From contig DASTMZ010000141.1 in assembly GCA_035713725.1 (NCBI GenBank), forward strand, positions 1 through 30,008: 30,008 nucleotides of DNA, in the 5' to 3' direction. How positions within the stretch are numbered: position 1 is the first letter of the stretch; each line of letters starts with the position of its first letter. The stretch comes from DASQPR01 sp035713725 (GTDB lineage Bacteria; Actinomycetota; Actinomycetes; Mycobacteriales; Micromonosporaceae). The notes beneath the pieces are model-generated. The model saw only the letters and a program-made list of their open reading frames with translations. It made no database searches and had not been told where the DNA came from. Below are positions 1 to 7,452 of this stretch, in pieces. The translations under genes were made by a program, and so were the position numbers.

Positions 1-395
1 ATCGCCAAGCCGATGGCCATGTGGGTCTTGCCGGTACCGGGTGGTCCGAGGAACACCACGTTGTCGCGGGCGGTAACGAAGCCGAGGGTGCCCAGGTGCG
101 CGATGAGGTCTCGCTTGAGTCCGCGGGCGTGGTCGAAGTCGAATTCCTCCAACGATTTGCGGGCGGGAAACCGGGCGGCGCGGATGCGGCCTTCACCGCC
201 GTGGGATTCACGTGCGGACACCTCGCGTTGCAGGCATGCGACGAGGAACTCTTCGTGTGACCATGACTCGGCGCGGGCTCGTTCGGCCAGCCGTGTGACA
301 GATTCGCGCAGGGTGGGTGCCTTCAGGGCGCGGGTCAGAAAGGCGATGTCGGCGGTGAGGTCACGCGGCGGCGGTGTTGCCTGGGTTGGTGGCAT
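1..395 (-). CDS. istB: IS21-family helper ATPase IstB (partial, C-terminus beyond window edge)
   Basis: IstB is the AAA+ ATPase that assists the IstA transposase of IS21-family elements. Reading the minus strand from the ATG at 395 gives about 131 codons before the window ends. The visible part has the N-terminal region (MPPTQATPPPRD...) and, near the window edge, the Walker A motif GPPGTGKTH, preceded by VVFL as is usual for IstB/DnaC-like ATPases. The ATG shares one base with the istA stop codon (TGATG), so translation is probably coupled. The Walker B and the rest of the ATPase domain are outside the window, so I cannot tell if the gene is intact. Identification rests on the Walker motif plus the istA-istB arrangement. 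Confidence 0.9.
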   Translation of the reverse strand, partial: MPPTQATPPPRDLTADIAFLTRALKAPTLRESVTRLAERARAESWSHEEFLVACLQREVSARESHGGEGRIRAARFPARKSLEEFDFDHARGLKRDLIAHLGTLGFVTARDNVVFLGPPGTGKTHMAIGLA

Positions 396-1636
396 CACGC
401 CACCCCGCTGTCTGCATCCAGGCCCAGGGCGGTGTCGTAGTCGTCCAGGCATCGGATCTGCACGTCGGGTTCGGTAACCGGGCGCAGCACGGCTGCGCGG
501 TGTCGGCGCAACGCGTTGGCGACGGCGATGTGGTCGGGGTCGGAGATGGTTTGATGCCAGCCCCAGATGCGTTCGTGGTCGGCGACCGGTTTGCCGTCGC
601 AGAACGCCTTGACCCGGTGCAGGTCGGCGATCACCTCGATGCGGCGGCCGATCACGCCGGGGTGCACCGAGTAGTCGTTGGAATCCAGGCGGATGTAGTG
701 ATCGCGGGGCAGCCGCAGCGAGCTGCGCCACCCGGCCGCCGGCGGCACCGGCGGCAATGTCAGCATCGCTTGCCGGTCGGCGGTGATCCGGTCGATGGGT
801 GCGCAGCCCAACACCCGCCGTTTCCGTGCGTTAGCCAGCTTCAGCCACTGCTGCAGCTGGGTGTTGAAGTCGGCTGGGCCGGCAAACGCGCGGCCAGGCA
901 AGAATGAGCGCTCCAGGTAGTCGTGCGCCCGCTCGATGAGACCCTTCGCCTCGGGGTCGGCTGGCTTGCAGACGATCACCTTCGTGGCCAGCACGCCCCG
1001 AAACGCTTGGCATTCGGCGGTCAACTCCACCCGCCCGGCGCGCCAGCGGCCGATCGCACCCTCGCCGTCCCACACGAGCACCCGTGGCACCGCGCCAAGC
1101 TGCGAGATGAGGTGCCACCAGCCGGCGTAAATGTCCGCCGCGGCCCGGGCCTGGATGAGCAGCGCCGACAACCAACGGGAGTAGCCGGTCACCATCGTCA
1201 GCACCGGCAACTGGGCCGGCTTGCGGACCTGACCGAAACCCACCGGTAGCGTGATAGGCGGGAACCACAGGTCACACTGGGCGATCTCGCCCGGCTCGTA
1301 ACTCGTGCGGCCGGCCGGGTCCGGTGGCAGATACGCAGGCCGCAACTCCGCCACCCGACCGGACAACACCCGAATCGACCGGGTCCAACCGATCCGCTCT
1401 GCGATCACCGTCGCCGGCATCGTCGGATACACACGCAGCAACTCACGAACTCGTGGCTCGACCGAGTCCACGATCGACCCAGCCGGCTTGCGCCGATACT
1501 TCGGCGGCGTGTCGGAGGCCAACGCCCCACGCACCGTGTTCCTCGAGATCCCCGACACCCGCGCGATCTGCGAGATCGACAACCCCTCCGCCCGCCGCAA
1601 GCGACGGATCTCCGCCCAGTCCTCCACGCTCAACAC
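395..1636 (-). CDS. istA: IS21-family transposase IstA
   Basis: This is the DDE transposase of an IS21-family element, 413 aa, a usual length for actinobacterial IstA. The N-terminus (about residues 1-45) carries a helix-turn-helix (LSISQIARVSGISRNTVRGAL). The integrase core follows with the catalytic acids in AQCDLWF, VLVWDGEGAIG and EAKGLIERAHDYLER. The C-terminal beta-domain region contains the HPGVIGRRIEV segment typical of the family. The GTG start at 1636 has a strong ribosome site (GGAGGAAG) just upstream. The frame is open throughout and looks functional. It is followed with one-base overlap by istB. The element's terminal repeat lies upstream at about 1681-1731. Confidence 0.95.
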   Translation of the reverse strand: MLSVEDWAEIRRLRRAEGLSISQIARVSGISRNTVRGALASDTPPKYRRKPAGSIVDSVEPRVRELLRVYPTMPATVIAERIGWTRSIRVLSGRVAELRPAYLPPDPAGRTSYEPGEIAQCDLWFPPITLPVGFGQVRKPAQLPVLTMVTGYSRWLSALLIQARAAADIYAGWWHLISQLGAVPRVLVWDGEGAIGRWRAGRVELTAECQAFRGVLATKVIVCKPADPEAKGLIERAHDYLERSFLPGRAFAGPADFNTQLQQWLKLANARKRRVLGCAPIDRITADRQAMLTLPPVPPAAGWRSSLRLPRDHYIRLDSNDYSVHPGVIGRRIEVIADLHRVKAFCDGKPVADHERIWGWHQTISDPDHIAVANALRRHRAAVLRPVTEPDVQIRCLDDYDTALGLDADSGVA

Positions 1637-1681
1637 CCACTTCCTCCCCGGCTCGATGGGAGCCAGAGTCCTCAGGAAGCT

Positions 1682-1731
1682 GGTCAGTTTTCGGTTGCCG
1701 CGCCCTGTTCAGTTTTCACCTGCCGTCGACA
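1682..1731 (-). repeat. IS21 terminal and subterminal repeats
   Basis: The terminal TGTCGAC is at 1731-1725 (minus strand). Two copies of a GAAAACTGAMC-like motif sit at 1717-1707 and 1692-1682 between the element end and istA. This layout (terminal TGT plus multiple internal copies) is characteristic of IS21-family ends. Confidence 0.7.
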
Positions 1732-2175
1732 ACTTTGCGGTCTTCGTTCACGAACGCAGACAACGATCCGTGGCCCGCGTTCATGAGCGAAGACCCGTTC
1801 GCGCTGCTCTACTACGGCGACAACCGGATTGCACACCCGGAATATGGATTGATCGCCTACGACGTGGACGCTCCGGACCAGGCGACCGCCCGCGCGTTCT
1901 GCGTGCCCTTCGCGTGGGTGTTCCGCGCGTCGCCAACCACCCCGGCCACCACCCGGCACGATGGGCTAGACGCGCTGACCGGCCGCGAGCGCGAGGTACT
2001 CGCACTCATCGGCCACGGCCTGTCCAACCTCGAGATCGCCGGCCGCCTCAACGTCAGCGAAGGCACCGTCAAGACACACATCAACCACATCTTCACCAAG
2101 CTGAACCTGCGCGACCGCCCGGCCGCGATCGTACTTGCCCACGACCACAACCTCGTTGGCCAGCGCCGGCCCTGA
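1732..2175 (+). pseudogene. LuxR-type response-regulator-like fragment, N-terminus cut by IS21
   Basis: The C-terminal ~65 residues form a clear LuxR/GerE helix-turn-helix: LTGREREVLALIGHGLSNLEIA, then LNVSEGTVKTHINHIF, then a KLNLRDR recognition segment. Before it is about 65 residues (ALLYYGDNRIAHPEYGLIAYD...) that I do not recognise as a receiver or TPR domain. The open frame continues leftward into the IS21 end without a convincing start; an internal ATG at 1783 would give 130 aa but lacks a good ribosome site. The simplest reading is a regulator whose 5' part was displaced by the insertion. It could still produce a short DNA-binding protein if transcribed from the IS end or from the ATG at 1783. 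Confidence 0.7.
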
Positions 2176-2189
2176 AGCGAGCTGCGCGT

Positions 2190-2195
2190 TAGGCT
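2190..2195 (+). promoter_or_regulatory. -10 box for leaderless start of the methyltransferase-like gene
   Basis: TAGGCT (TANNNT) is followed by exactly 6 nt and then the GTG at 2202. There is no Shine-Dalgarno sequence. This is the geometry of a leaderless actinobacterial transcript. Confidence 0.5.
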
Positions 2196-2201
2196 GGCCG
2201 G

Positions 2202-2594
2202 GTGACGCAGTCGAAGGACGCGCCGTGGCGGGACTGGCACGAGTGGTACCGCATGTATGACGATCCGCAGTCAATCACCTCACAGCGTCTTGCTGTGGTG
2301 CGCCACTGGATCCGCGCCGCGATCGAGGCGACACCGCCGGGTCCGGTCCGAACGGTGAGTATCTGCGCCGGCGATGGCCGGGACTTGGTCGGAGCTCTCG
2401 CTGAACATCCTCGCCGCAGCGACGTGAAGGGACTTCTGGTCGAGATCGACCCAGCGCTAGCGCAGCGAGGCCGGGCCGCGCTCTGGCCGGGTCTTGACCA
2501 CTTGGTCGCCGACGCTGCCCGAACAGACAACTACGCCGGTGCAGTGCCCGCGGACCTGGTGCTTGCGTGCGGGGACAAGGACCGTCCCGGCTGA
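2202..2594 (+). pseudogene. Truncated class I SAM-dependent methyltransferase
   Basis: The 130-residue product begins WHEWYRMYDDP and has a SAM-binding motif I (VSICAGDGRDL, about residues 50-60), then LLVEIDPALAQRG (motif II acid) and ADLVLACG. This matches the N-terminal two-thirds of a small actinobacterial class I methyltransferase family usually around 200-220 aa. After LVLACG the expected continuation is absent; the frame runs into DKDRPG and a stop, consistent with an internal deletion or frameshift. The remnant keeps the nucleotide-binding half only and is unlikely to be active. A TANNNT box sits 6 nt before the GTG, so it may still be expressed. Confidence 0.65.
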
Positions 2595-2776
2595 TCGTGT
2601 CGGCCAGCACCAGCGACCGTGCCCGCCGCCGCGACGTCAGGTCGCTACTTTGGAAACCGCCGGAGGCGAACGTCGAGCTGCCGGGCCCGGCGGACTGGGT
2701 GCGACAGGTCTGTGTCGGGGTTGTCGACGGTGTCGGTCGGGCGCATGCAGGCGGCGGTCGACGCGCGGTGGGCTGA
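2567..2776 (+). other. Possible short coding remnant of unknown origin
   Basis: This frame (69 codons from a GTG inside the end of the methyltransferase remnant) shows G/C-rich third positions and an ordinary composition (LLWKPPEANVELPGPADWVRQVCVGVVDG), unlike typical out-of-frame shadows. I recognise no family. It may be the other side of the deletion that truncated the methyltransferase. No ribosome site or promoter is evident. The rest of 2777-2876 shows nothing I can identify. Confidence 0.25.
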
Positions 2777-2876
2777 CGGACGTGACACCGGCCGGTCGGA
2801 CCAGTCTTCACCAAGGCTGAGGATCGGCGAGGGCCTAAGACTTGCGTGTACCTGCCGAGCGGGGGTGCACGGCTCG

Positions 2877-3563
2877 TCACGCTGGCGCGGGTGTCGAGAG
2901 CCGATCCGCGAGGTGAGCCACGCCTTCTCCGGAGAGTTGCGACAGCGCGACGACCCGTCCCGCGCAGACGAGAAGCAGCGCGCTCATTGTGCCTCGAACC
3001 TCGGGCCCATCGCCGACCGACCATTGCGTGTCCGTTGCGATCAAGCGGAATCCGGCGACCTTCCGGACCGAGGGGAGCGGCGGCGGCCACCGCATGGACA
3101 GCACTCGGCTGGCGGCCAGCGCGGCCGCGCCTGGCGGCATGTCGAGGCGGCGGCCAAGCGGAACGCTGATGTCTTGTCCATGTACCAGGATGTCGGTGAG
3201 GGTCTCCAGGTACGTGACTGCGATGGTGTGGCGGCGCGTGCCGATCATGCCGCGGATCTCGGACACGATCTGCTGAGTCGATCGGGCTGCGGCACGGCGG
3301 CGGGCCGCACGCCCGATGGTGCTTTCCATGCTGCCGCGCCACTGGGCCATCATGCCGATCACGTCGACGATGCCGAGTTGCTGCAGCGTCAGATGTGCAG
3401 CGACGTCTCGTACCGTCCAGCCCGTACACAACGACGGCCGGCGCCATTCGTCGTCGGACAGCTCGTCCAGTACGTCGGCCAGCTCGGCGCGTTGCGCGTC
3501 GATCACCCGCCAGATCTGATCGCGATCCGCAACGACCGAACTGGACAGTGCGCGCTCGCTCAT
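2877..3563 (-). CDS. TIGR03083 family protein (maleylpyruvate isomerase / DinB-like fold)
   Basis: A 228-residue protein with the hallmarks of the actinobacterial TIGR03083 family, related to mycothiol-dependent maleylpyruvate isomerase and DinB four-helix bundles. The N-terminal segment contains LSDDEWRRPSLCTGWTVRDVAAHLT (about residues 35-58), where the His of AAHL is the first putative metal ligand. YLETLTDILVHGQDISVPLG (about 118-138) supplies the second histidine with nearby acids. The C-terminal part (GFRLIATDTQWSVGDGPEVRGT...) corresponds to the family's second domain, ending in LSGEGVAHLADRL. Members are thiol-dependent enzymes, but the substrate is generally unknown. The gene overlaps the upstream tetR-type gene by 4 nt (ATGA), so the two form an operon and this enzyme is probably the regulator's target. 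It lies far from the homogentisate genes, so a role there is speculative. Confidence 0.85.
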   Translation of the reverse strand: MSERALSSSVVADRDQIWRVIDAQRAELADVLDELSDDEWRRPSLCTGWTVRDVAAHLTLQQLGIVDVIGMMAQWRGSMESTIGRAARRRAAARSTQQIVSEIRGMIGTRRHTIAVTYLETLTDILVHGQDISVPLGRRLDMPPGAAALAASRVLSMRWPPPLPSVRKVAGFRLIATDTQWSVGDGPEVRGTMSALLLVCAGRVVALSQLSGEGVAHLADRLSTPAPA

Positions 3564-4138
3564 GCCGATATCCCCTGTTTGCGTGGCCGGATGAGGCTTG
3601 TTATCAGTGTCGTGATTTGCGCGGATGGATCAAACGCCGGATCAGGGATGGCCAACTCATGAAGGACGACGCCGGTCCAATGGTTCATGATGATCGGCGC
3701 GTCGCGTTCCGGGTCGGCGGACCCGGCGATGCGTAGCCAGTTCATGAACCAGGCGTTGACCCGCCCACCGGTGACCGCCAGCTGCGCACGCAGCGACGGA
3801 CGAATGCCGGCCTCAACGAGAATCGCGTACCGGGCCAGCGTCAGCGTGCGATGCGTTGTTGCCGCCTCGCGAGCGAATACCGCCAACGCACCGGCCAGAT
3901 CCTGCGGCGTCACCGGGTACATGGTCACCGCGAGTTGCTCCCAGTTGGTCCGCTCCCGGGCGGCAAAGCGGTCCACGACCGCGTCGAGTAGTGCGTCGCG
4001 AGTGCGAAAGTGATTAGACGTCGAACCGGCCGGCAGCCCCGCGGCGGCGTCAACACCGCGATGCGTCAACGCGTGGATCCCGCGCTCGCCAAGCAGACGG
4101 ATCGCAGCGTCAAGCAAATCCTCGAGTCGACTCGCCAC
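3560..4138 (-). CDS. TetR-family transcriptional regulator
   Basis: A 192-residue TetR-type repressor. The N-terminal HTH (about residues 5-50) reads LEDLLDAAIRLLGERGIHALTHRGVDAAAGLPAGSTSNHF in order, with STSNHFRTRDALLDAV as recognition helix and following linker. The helical ligand-binding domain resembles the TetR_C subgroup with a WLRIAGSADPERDAP... segment. The GTG at 4138 is chosen because a TANNNT -10 box ends 7 nt upstream and no Shine-Dalgarno is present. A perfect 14-bp palindrome overlaps that promoter, so autoregulation is likely. The stop overlaps the start of the TIGR03083 gene, making a two-gene operon. Confidence 0.9.
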   Translation of the reverse strand: MASRLEDLLDAAIRLLGERGIHALTHRGVDAAAGLPAGSTSNHFRTRDALLDAVVDRFAARERTNWEQLAVTMYPVTPQDLAGALAVFAREAATTHRTLTLARYAILVEAGIRPSLRAQLAVTGGRVNAWFMNWLRIAGSADPERDAPIIMNHWTGVVLHELAIPDPAFDPSAQITTLITSLIRPRKQGISA

Positions 4139-4144
4139 ACGATG

Positions 4145-4150
4145 ATACTA
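4145..4150 (-). promoter_or_regulatory. -10 box TAGTAT for the tetR-type operon
   Basis: TAGTAT on the minus strand is followed by 6 nt and then GTG at 4138. It predicts a leaderless mRNA and lies partly inside the palindromic operator. Confidence 0.6.
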
Positions 4151-4160
4151 CGATCGTAGT
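4147..4160. promoter_or_regulatory. Perfect palindrome ACTACGATCGTAGT, probable TetR operator
   Basis: A 14-bp perfect inverted repeat located 9-22 bp upstream of the tetR-type GTG and overlapping its -10 element. TetR-family repressors commonly bind such palindromes at their own promoters. Assignment to this regulator is inferred from position. Confidence 0.75.
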
Positions 4161-4478
4161 GGCGTTCCGGCAAGCGTAGTTTATCTCGCGGTGTCGGTGC
4201 GCGCGCCGAAACTGCGTCTCAGAAAGCCGGACAAGACCGTACCCGCGATGTGGTGCTCCTTGGTGGTGGCTTGATCACGACCCGCGAGCCTCGTGCCGCG
4301 CGGCTGCCGTGCGCATCGAACTGGATGCCTGACTTCGTCGAGCAGCATGTCGAGGTTGGTTCGGCTCGCCGCTGGCGGTGCTATTCCGCCAGGACCGTTC
4401 CGGTGGCGAGTTAGGAAATCTCCCGGACCCGGGCGCTGCGCCGACGTTGCTCAGTCCGTGCGTCGACAAGCGACACCG
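4161..4478. other. Non-coding or decayed stretch
   Basis: About 318 bp between the TetR operator and the CU044_5270-like remnant. Short open frames exist on both strands but none has a recognisable motif, consistent composition or ribosome site. I see no RNA gene or clear repeat here. It probably holds debris of former genes. Confidence 0.4.
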
Positions 4479-5249
4479 TCAGGTTGCATCGGGACTGGGG
4501 TCGGGGTTCGCGGGTGGACGTATCCCAGGCCCCGAGACGAACGCCAGATCGAGGACTGCGACGCCCCACGCTGCGTCCGCATAGATGTTGTGACCATCGC
4601 CGAAGAACTGGTATCCGGTGAACCGGTGAGTTTCCGGATTGATGATGATCTCCTGCGTGCCGCCAGTGCCGGCAAACAGGAAGCCGGTGCCGCGCCGTCC
4701 GGCTACGTCGGTGGCGTATTCGTGAGCCATGACCCCGTTGATCGCGCCGACGGCGCGATAGAGCCGGGCCGCCACGTCGGGCGGAATGAGATAGCTCTGG
4801 AGCAGTTCGCCGATCAGCTCGAATGCATGGCCTGGTCGTCACTCGGGTGCTCTGGTCACGGGGGTCTGACCAAGTAGGTCCACGATGGCTCGTGGCCGGT
4901 CGGGCAGCAAGGTCAACGATGCGTAACTGACTGCCGGCTGGATGATCGGGCGTCTCCTGCCGATTCCGGAGGGCGTGACTGGCCACATCCACGCGCCGAC
5001 CTCCAGCCGGCCGTCGACGTAGGCCGCGGCCAGGCTGTTGTCGGCGGTGGCCCACCGTTCGATGTGGACCGGGCTGGCCGCATTGGACGGTGCCGCAACC
5101 ACCGCAGCATTCCGGTAGATCCACTGCGAGGCGCCGACCACCCGGCCAGACAACGCAGCAACTGCCGCCTGTCTCGCGAGGGTCGTCACGGTCACGCACA
5201 ATCGTCTGCCGCTGGGCAAAGGTGAACTCGCCGGCGTGAGATCTTCCAT
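4479..5249 (-). pseudogene. CU044_5270-family-like membrane-associated protein, frameshifted and N-terminally short
   Basis: Two adjacent minus-strand frames together resemble the C-terminal two-thirds of CU044_5270-type actinobacterial proteins. The first (5249-4839) contains SQWIYRNAAVV, HIERWATADNSLAAAYVDG and PRAIVDLLGQTP and ends in a stop. A shifted frame resumes near 4830 with HAFELIGELLQSYLIPPDVAARLYRAVGAINGV, then DVAGRRGTGFLF, QEIIINPETHRFTGYQFFG and AVLDLAFVSGPGIRP. The join requires a frameshift around 4820-4840. The usual N-terminal cytoplasmic part and transmembrane helix are missing. Function of the family is unknown; members often sit beside ECF sigma factors, but none is seen here. 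A sequencing error could account for the frameshift but not for the missing N-terminus. Confidence 0.6.
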
Positions 5250-5609
5250 CGCGACTCCGGCTCCTAAGGTGTGTTCCCGGACCGATCACATGTCATCGCC
5301 TCGGCCGTCAGCCTCCGCGCCCGCGTGACGACACGTCAAGCATCGTTCGCACAAACAGGGGCCGTGGCACGCTCACCGCGTCCGGTCTCAACACGTAGCG
5401 GCGGCGCGAGTTTGATCATGCCCGGGTCGACGAGGCACTTCGCGGCCGCGTTCGGCGTTGTCGCTACCGTCGGCGTGTGTCGTCTGGTTCGGTGCGGTCC
5501 GCACGCATCCAACGGCTCCCGAGCACCCACCGAGCACCCGCCGATCGATTGCTGGATTTGATCAAGGTTAAGAACCAGCATCCCAGCAGCTCATGGCCCT
5601 GATCGTCTG
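5250..5609. other. Intergenic stretch with no recognised gene
   Basis: About 360 bp between the decayed gene and the 3' end of tRNA-Lys. It contains a small tandem GAGCACCC duplication (about 5520-5540) and an AT-richer segment near 5555-5575. I find no supported coding frame. Its position at a tRNA 3' end makes it a place to look for attachment-site remnants, but I saw no copy of the tRNA 3' sequence to the left. Confidence 0.4.
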
Positions 5610-5682
5610 TGCGCCGCCAGGGACTCGAACCCCGAACCCGCGGATTAAGAGTCCGCTGCTCTGCCAGTTGAGCTAGCGGCGC
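5610..5682 (-). tRNA. tRNA-Lys (anticodon CTT)
   Basis: The minus strand gives a 73-nt cloverleaf: acceptor GCGCCGC/GCGGCGC with A73, a D-arm with AGCTCAACTGG, anticodon stem GCGGA/TCCGC enclosing loop CTCTTAA (anticodon CTT), and T-arm GGGTTCGAGTCCC-like sequence. CCA is not encoded. It reads AAG lysine codons. Its 3' end faces the decayed accessory region on the left. Confidence 0.97.
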
Positions 5683-5885
5683 TCACTGGAACGACGACGA
5701 CGATAGCACGGCGCCGGAAAGCGATCACAGCCGATTCGTGGCGGCCCGGCACCGGTTCCGTCGCAAGCTCGTGATCAGGCACGACGTACGCAACCGGACC
5801 CTACGAACCTGGCGGTTTCCACGCCGCAACGGTGGCCGTCATGCACGATAAGTCTGCAAAGTTCGCATTCGGGGAGGGCGGGCGG

Positions 5886-7115
5886 ATGGCGGTCAACCGT
5901 GTCGGAGTCAAGGTTCTAGCCGCTGCGCTGGCCGTTTCCGTACCCGTGGTGCTTGCCGCTTGCACCGGCCCGAGCCGCCCGACGAGCGCAACCACCGCGG
6001 CCAAGGCGAAGGCAGCGATCGCGGCCACCGTTCCGATGATCACGGTCGCGCCGACAGCTACCGGAAGCCGTGTGCCGATCTCCGTTGAGATCGGTACGTC
6101 GGTCAGCAACGGCATTGTCAGCGACGTCAGTCTGGTCAGCGCATCCGGTCAGCACGTACCCGGCACGATGCGCGCCGACGGCTCGTCGTGGGTGCCGAAC
6201 AGCCCGTTGCAGTACGCCCAGCGGTACACCGCCGTGGTGACGGCGATCGGCGCGGACGGCAAAACGACCAGCGCGACAACGTCGTTCACGACCGTGGCGA
6301 AGCCCGTCGCAAAATCGATCCAGGCGCAAGTGAATCTGGGTGACGGGCAGCAGTACGGCGTGGCCATGCCGATCGTGGTCGACTTCACCGCGAGCATCCC
6401 GGCCGCCGCGCGAGCCGACGTCCAGCGGCGCCTGTTCGTCAACAGCATGCCCGCCCAGGTCGGTGCGTGGCGCTGGATCTCCGACCGTGAGGTCGTCTAC
6501 CGACCGCGCAGCTACTGGAAGCCGGGCACGGTGCTCACGTTCACCGGCGCGCTCGGCGGCGTACCGGTGGGCAACCGCGTGCTGAGCAAGAACGTCACGT
6601 CGACCGCGACGATCGGGCGTGACATGGAAATGACCGTCACGAACTCGAACCACACGATGACGATCACCAGCAACGGCAAGGTGATCAAGCGGGCGCCGAT
6701 CAGCATGGGCAAGGCCAGCACGCCGTCGTGGTCGGGTCGGTTCGTCATCATGGATCGCTTGTACGCCACGGTGTTCGACACGCTCGACATGGGACCGGGC
6801 GGCTACCGGGTCGCGGTGAACTACGCCGAGCGCCTGACGTGGAGCGGAATGTTCCTCCACTCAGCGCCGTGGTCGGTCTATGCACAGGGCCACTTCAACG
6901 TGAGCCATGGCTGCGTCAACATCGGGCCGTCGAACGCGAAGTGGATCTACCAGAACTCGCTCGTCGGGGATCCAGTCACGGTGACCGGCACATCGAAACA
7001 CGTCGCGGCGGGCAACGGATGGACAGCGTGGGACATGTCCTGGACCGACTACATCAAGGACAGCCTCGTCCCGATCACGGTCAGCGCGCCCGGCACGCTT
7101 GCCCCTGGGCTCTGA
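5886..7115 (+). CDS. L,D-transpeptidase lipoprotein (YkuD domain with Ig-like domains)
   Basis: This enzyme forms 3-3 cross-links in peptidoglycan, outside the membrane. The ATG at 5886 is preferred over an upstream one because GGGGAGGGCGGGCGG precedes it and a clean lipoprotein signal follows: VGVKVLAAALAVSVPVVLAAC with the lipobox cysteine at residue 26. A Ser/Thr/Ala-rich linker leads into two Ig-like domains (about residues 55-240) typical of mycobacterial-type Ldt proteins. The YkuD catalytic domain is at about 250-375, with the active-site motif HFNVSHGCVNI (H336, S340, H341, G342, C343). The C-terminal tail includes WTAWDMSWTDY. Length, 409 aa, fits the family. It is monocistronic by appearance and converges on the PiT-linked membrane gene, with an inverted repeat between them. 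Confidence 0.93.
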   Translation: MAVNRVGVKVLAAALAVSVPVVLAACTGPSRPTSATTAAKAKAAIAATVPMITVAPTATGSRVPISVEIGTSVSNGIVSDVSLVSASGQHVPGTMRADGSSWVPNSPLQYAQRYTAVVTAIGADGKTTSATTSFTTVAKPVAKSIQAQVNLGDGQQYGVAMPIVVDFTASIPAAARADVQRRLFVNSMPAQVGAWRWISDREVVYRPRSYWKPGTVLTFTGALGGVPVGNRVLSKNVTSTATIGRDMEMTVTNSNHTMTITSNGKVIKRAPISMGKASTPSWSGRFVIMDRLYATVFDTLDMGPGGYRVAVNYAERLTWSGMFLHSAPWSVYAQGHFNVSHGCVNIGPSNAKWIYQNSLVGDPVTVTGTSKHVAAGNGWTAWDMSWTDYIKDSLVPITVSAPGTLAPGL

Positions 7116-7142
7116 CGCCTCACGTCGGGCTAGCCAGGCGTC
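7114..7142. terminator. Inverted repeat between convergent genes (possible bidirectional terminator)
   Basis: GACGCCT at 7114-7120 pairs with AGGCGTC at 7136-7142, enclosing an internal GGCTAGCC palindrome. It lies between the L,D-transpeptidase stop and the end of the opposing small membrane gene. No U-tract, which is common for actinobacterial terminators. Confidence 0.5.
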
Positions 7143-7146
7143 GCCG

Positions 7147-7409
7147 TCATTTCTTGACGAGCAAGTAGATGCCATAGGCCGCGACGGCCGCGCAAATCAA
7201 GAACAACGCGCCGGCGACGACCACACTGCTCGCGTCGGCGTGTGCGGGCCGTCGGCTGCCGCGCGATATGACAGGACGCGTACGCCGATGGCAAACACCA
7301 CGACGAGTCCGACGCCGACGAGCAGACTGATGCCGATCACCCTGCCGATGTCCGCCCACGCGATGCTGACGCCTGCCGCGAAGCGCGTCGCCGTCGCCGT
7401 TGCTGTCAT
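7147..7409 (-). pseudogene. Small two-helix membrane protein linked to PiT, apparently frameshifted
   Basis: The ATG at 7409 has a good ribosome site (CGGAGGGACGACG) and begins MTATATATRFAAGVSIAWADIGRVIG, followed by a first hydrophobic helix (ISLLVGVGLVVVFAIGVRVL) and SYRAAADGPHTPTRA. In this frame the protein then runs to WSSPARCS and stops. The neighbouring frame supplies a fitting second helix, SSVVVAGALFLICAAVAAYG, ending IYLLVKK at 7147. Small membrane proteins with this pattern (helix, short polar loop, helix, short Lys tail) often accompany PiT transporters in actinobacteria. A one- or two-base indel near 7220-7250 would restore the full ~87-aa protein. No slippery site is evident, so mutation or sequence error is likelier than programmed frameshifting. 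Confidence 0.6.
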
Positions 7410-7452
7410 CGTCGTCCCTCCGTTCGTGCACGTCGCTGGCGACCACTGCCTA

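Larger units (their letters stand above)
1..1731 (-). mobile_element. IS21-family insertion sequence, right end (left end outside window)
   Basis: The element consists of istA and istB plus an outer end that reads TGTCGACGGCAGG from 1731 on the minus strand. IS21-family elements typically start with TGT and carry repeated subterminal motifs; here the motif GAAAACTGA(A/C)C occurs twice (minus strand, about 1717-1707 and 1692-1682), 25 bp apart, as expected for IstA binding sites. Only one end is in the window, so the target duplication cannot be checked. The sequence immediately outside (from 1732) is the open frame of a LuxR-type protein that lacks an obvious start, suggesting the insertion cut that gene. 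Confidence 0.85.

Noticed and set aside
2877..3563. The TIGR03083 protein as the missing maleylacetoacetate isomerase
   Set aside because: It belongs to a family related to maleylpyruvate isomerase, but it is over 20 kb from hmgA, sits in its own TetR operon, and the family is large and functionally diverse. Kept only as an alternative.
4293..4877. A plus-strand open frame of 194 codons
   Set aside because: It covers the antisense of the CU044_5270-like remnant and non-coding sequence, without motif or ribosome site.
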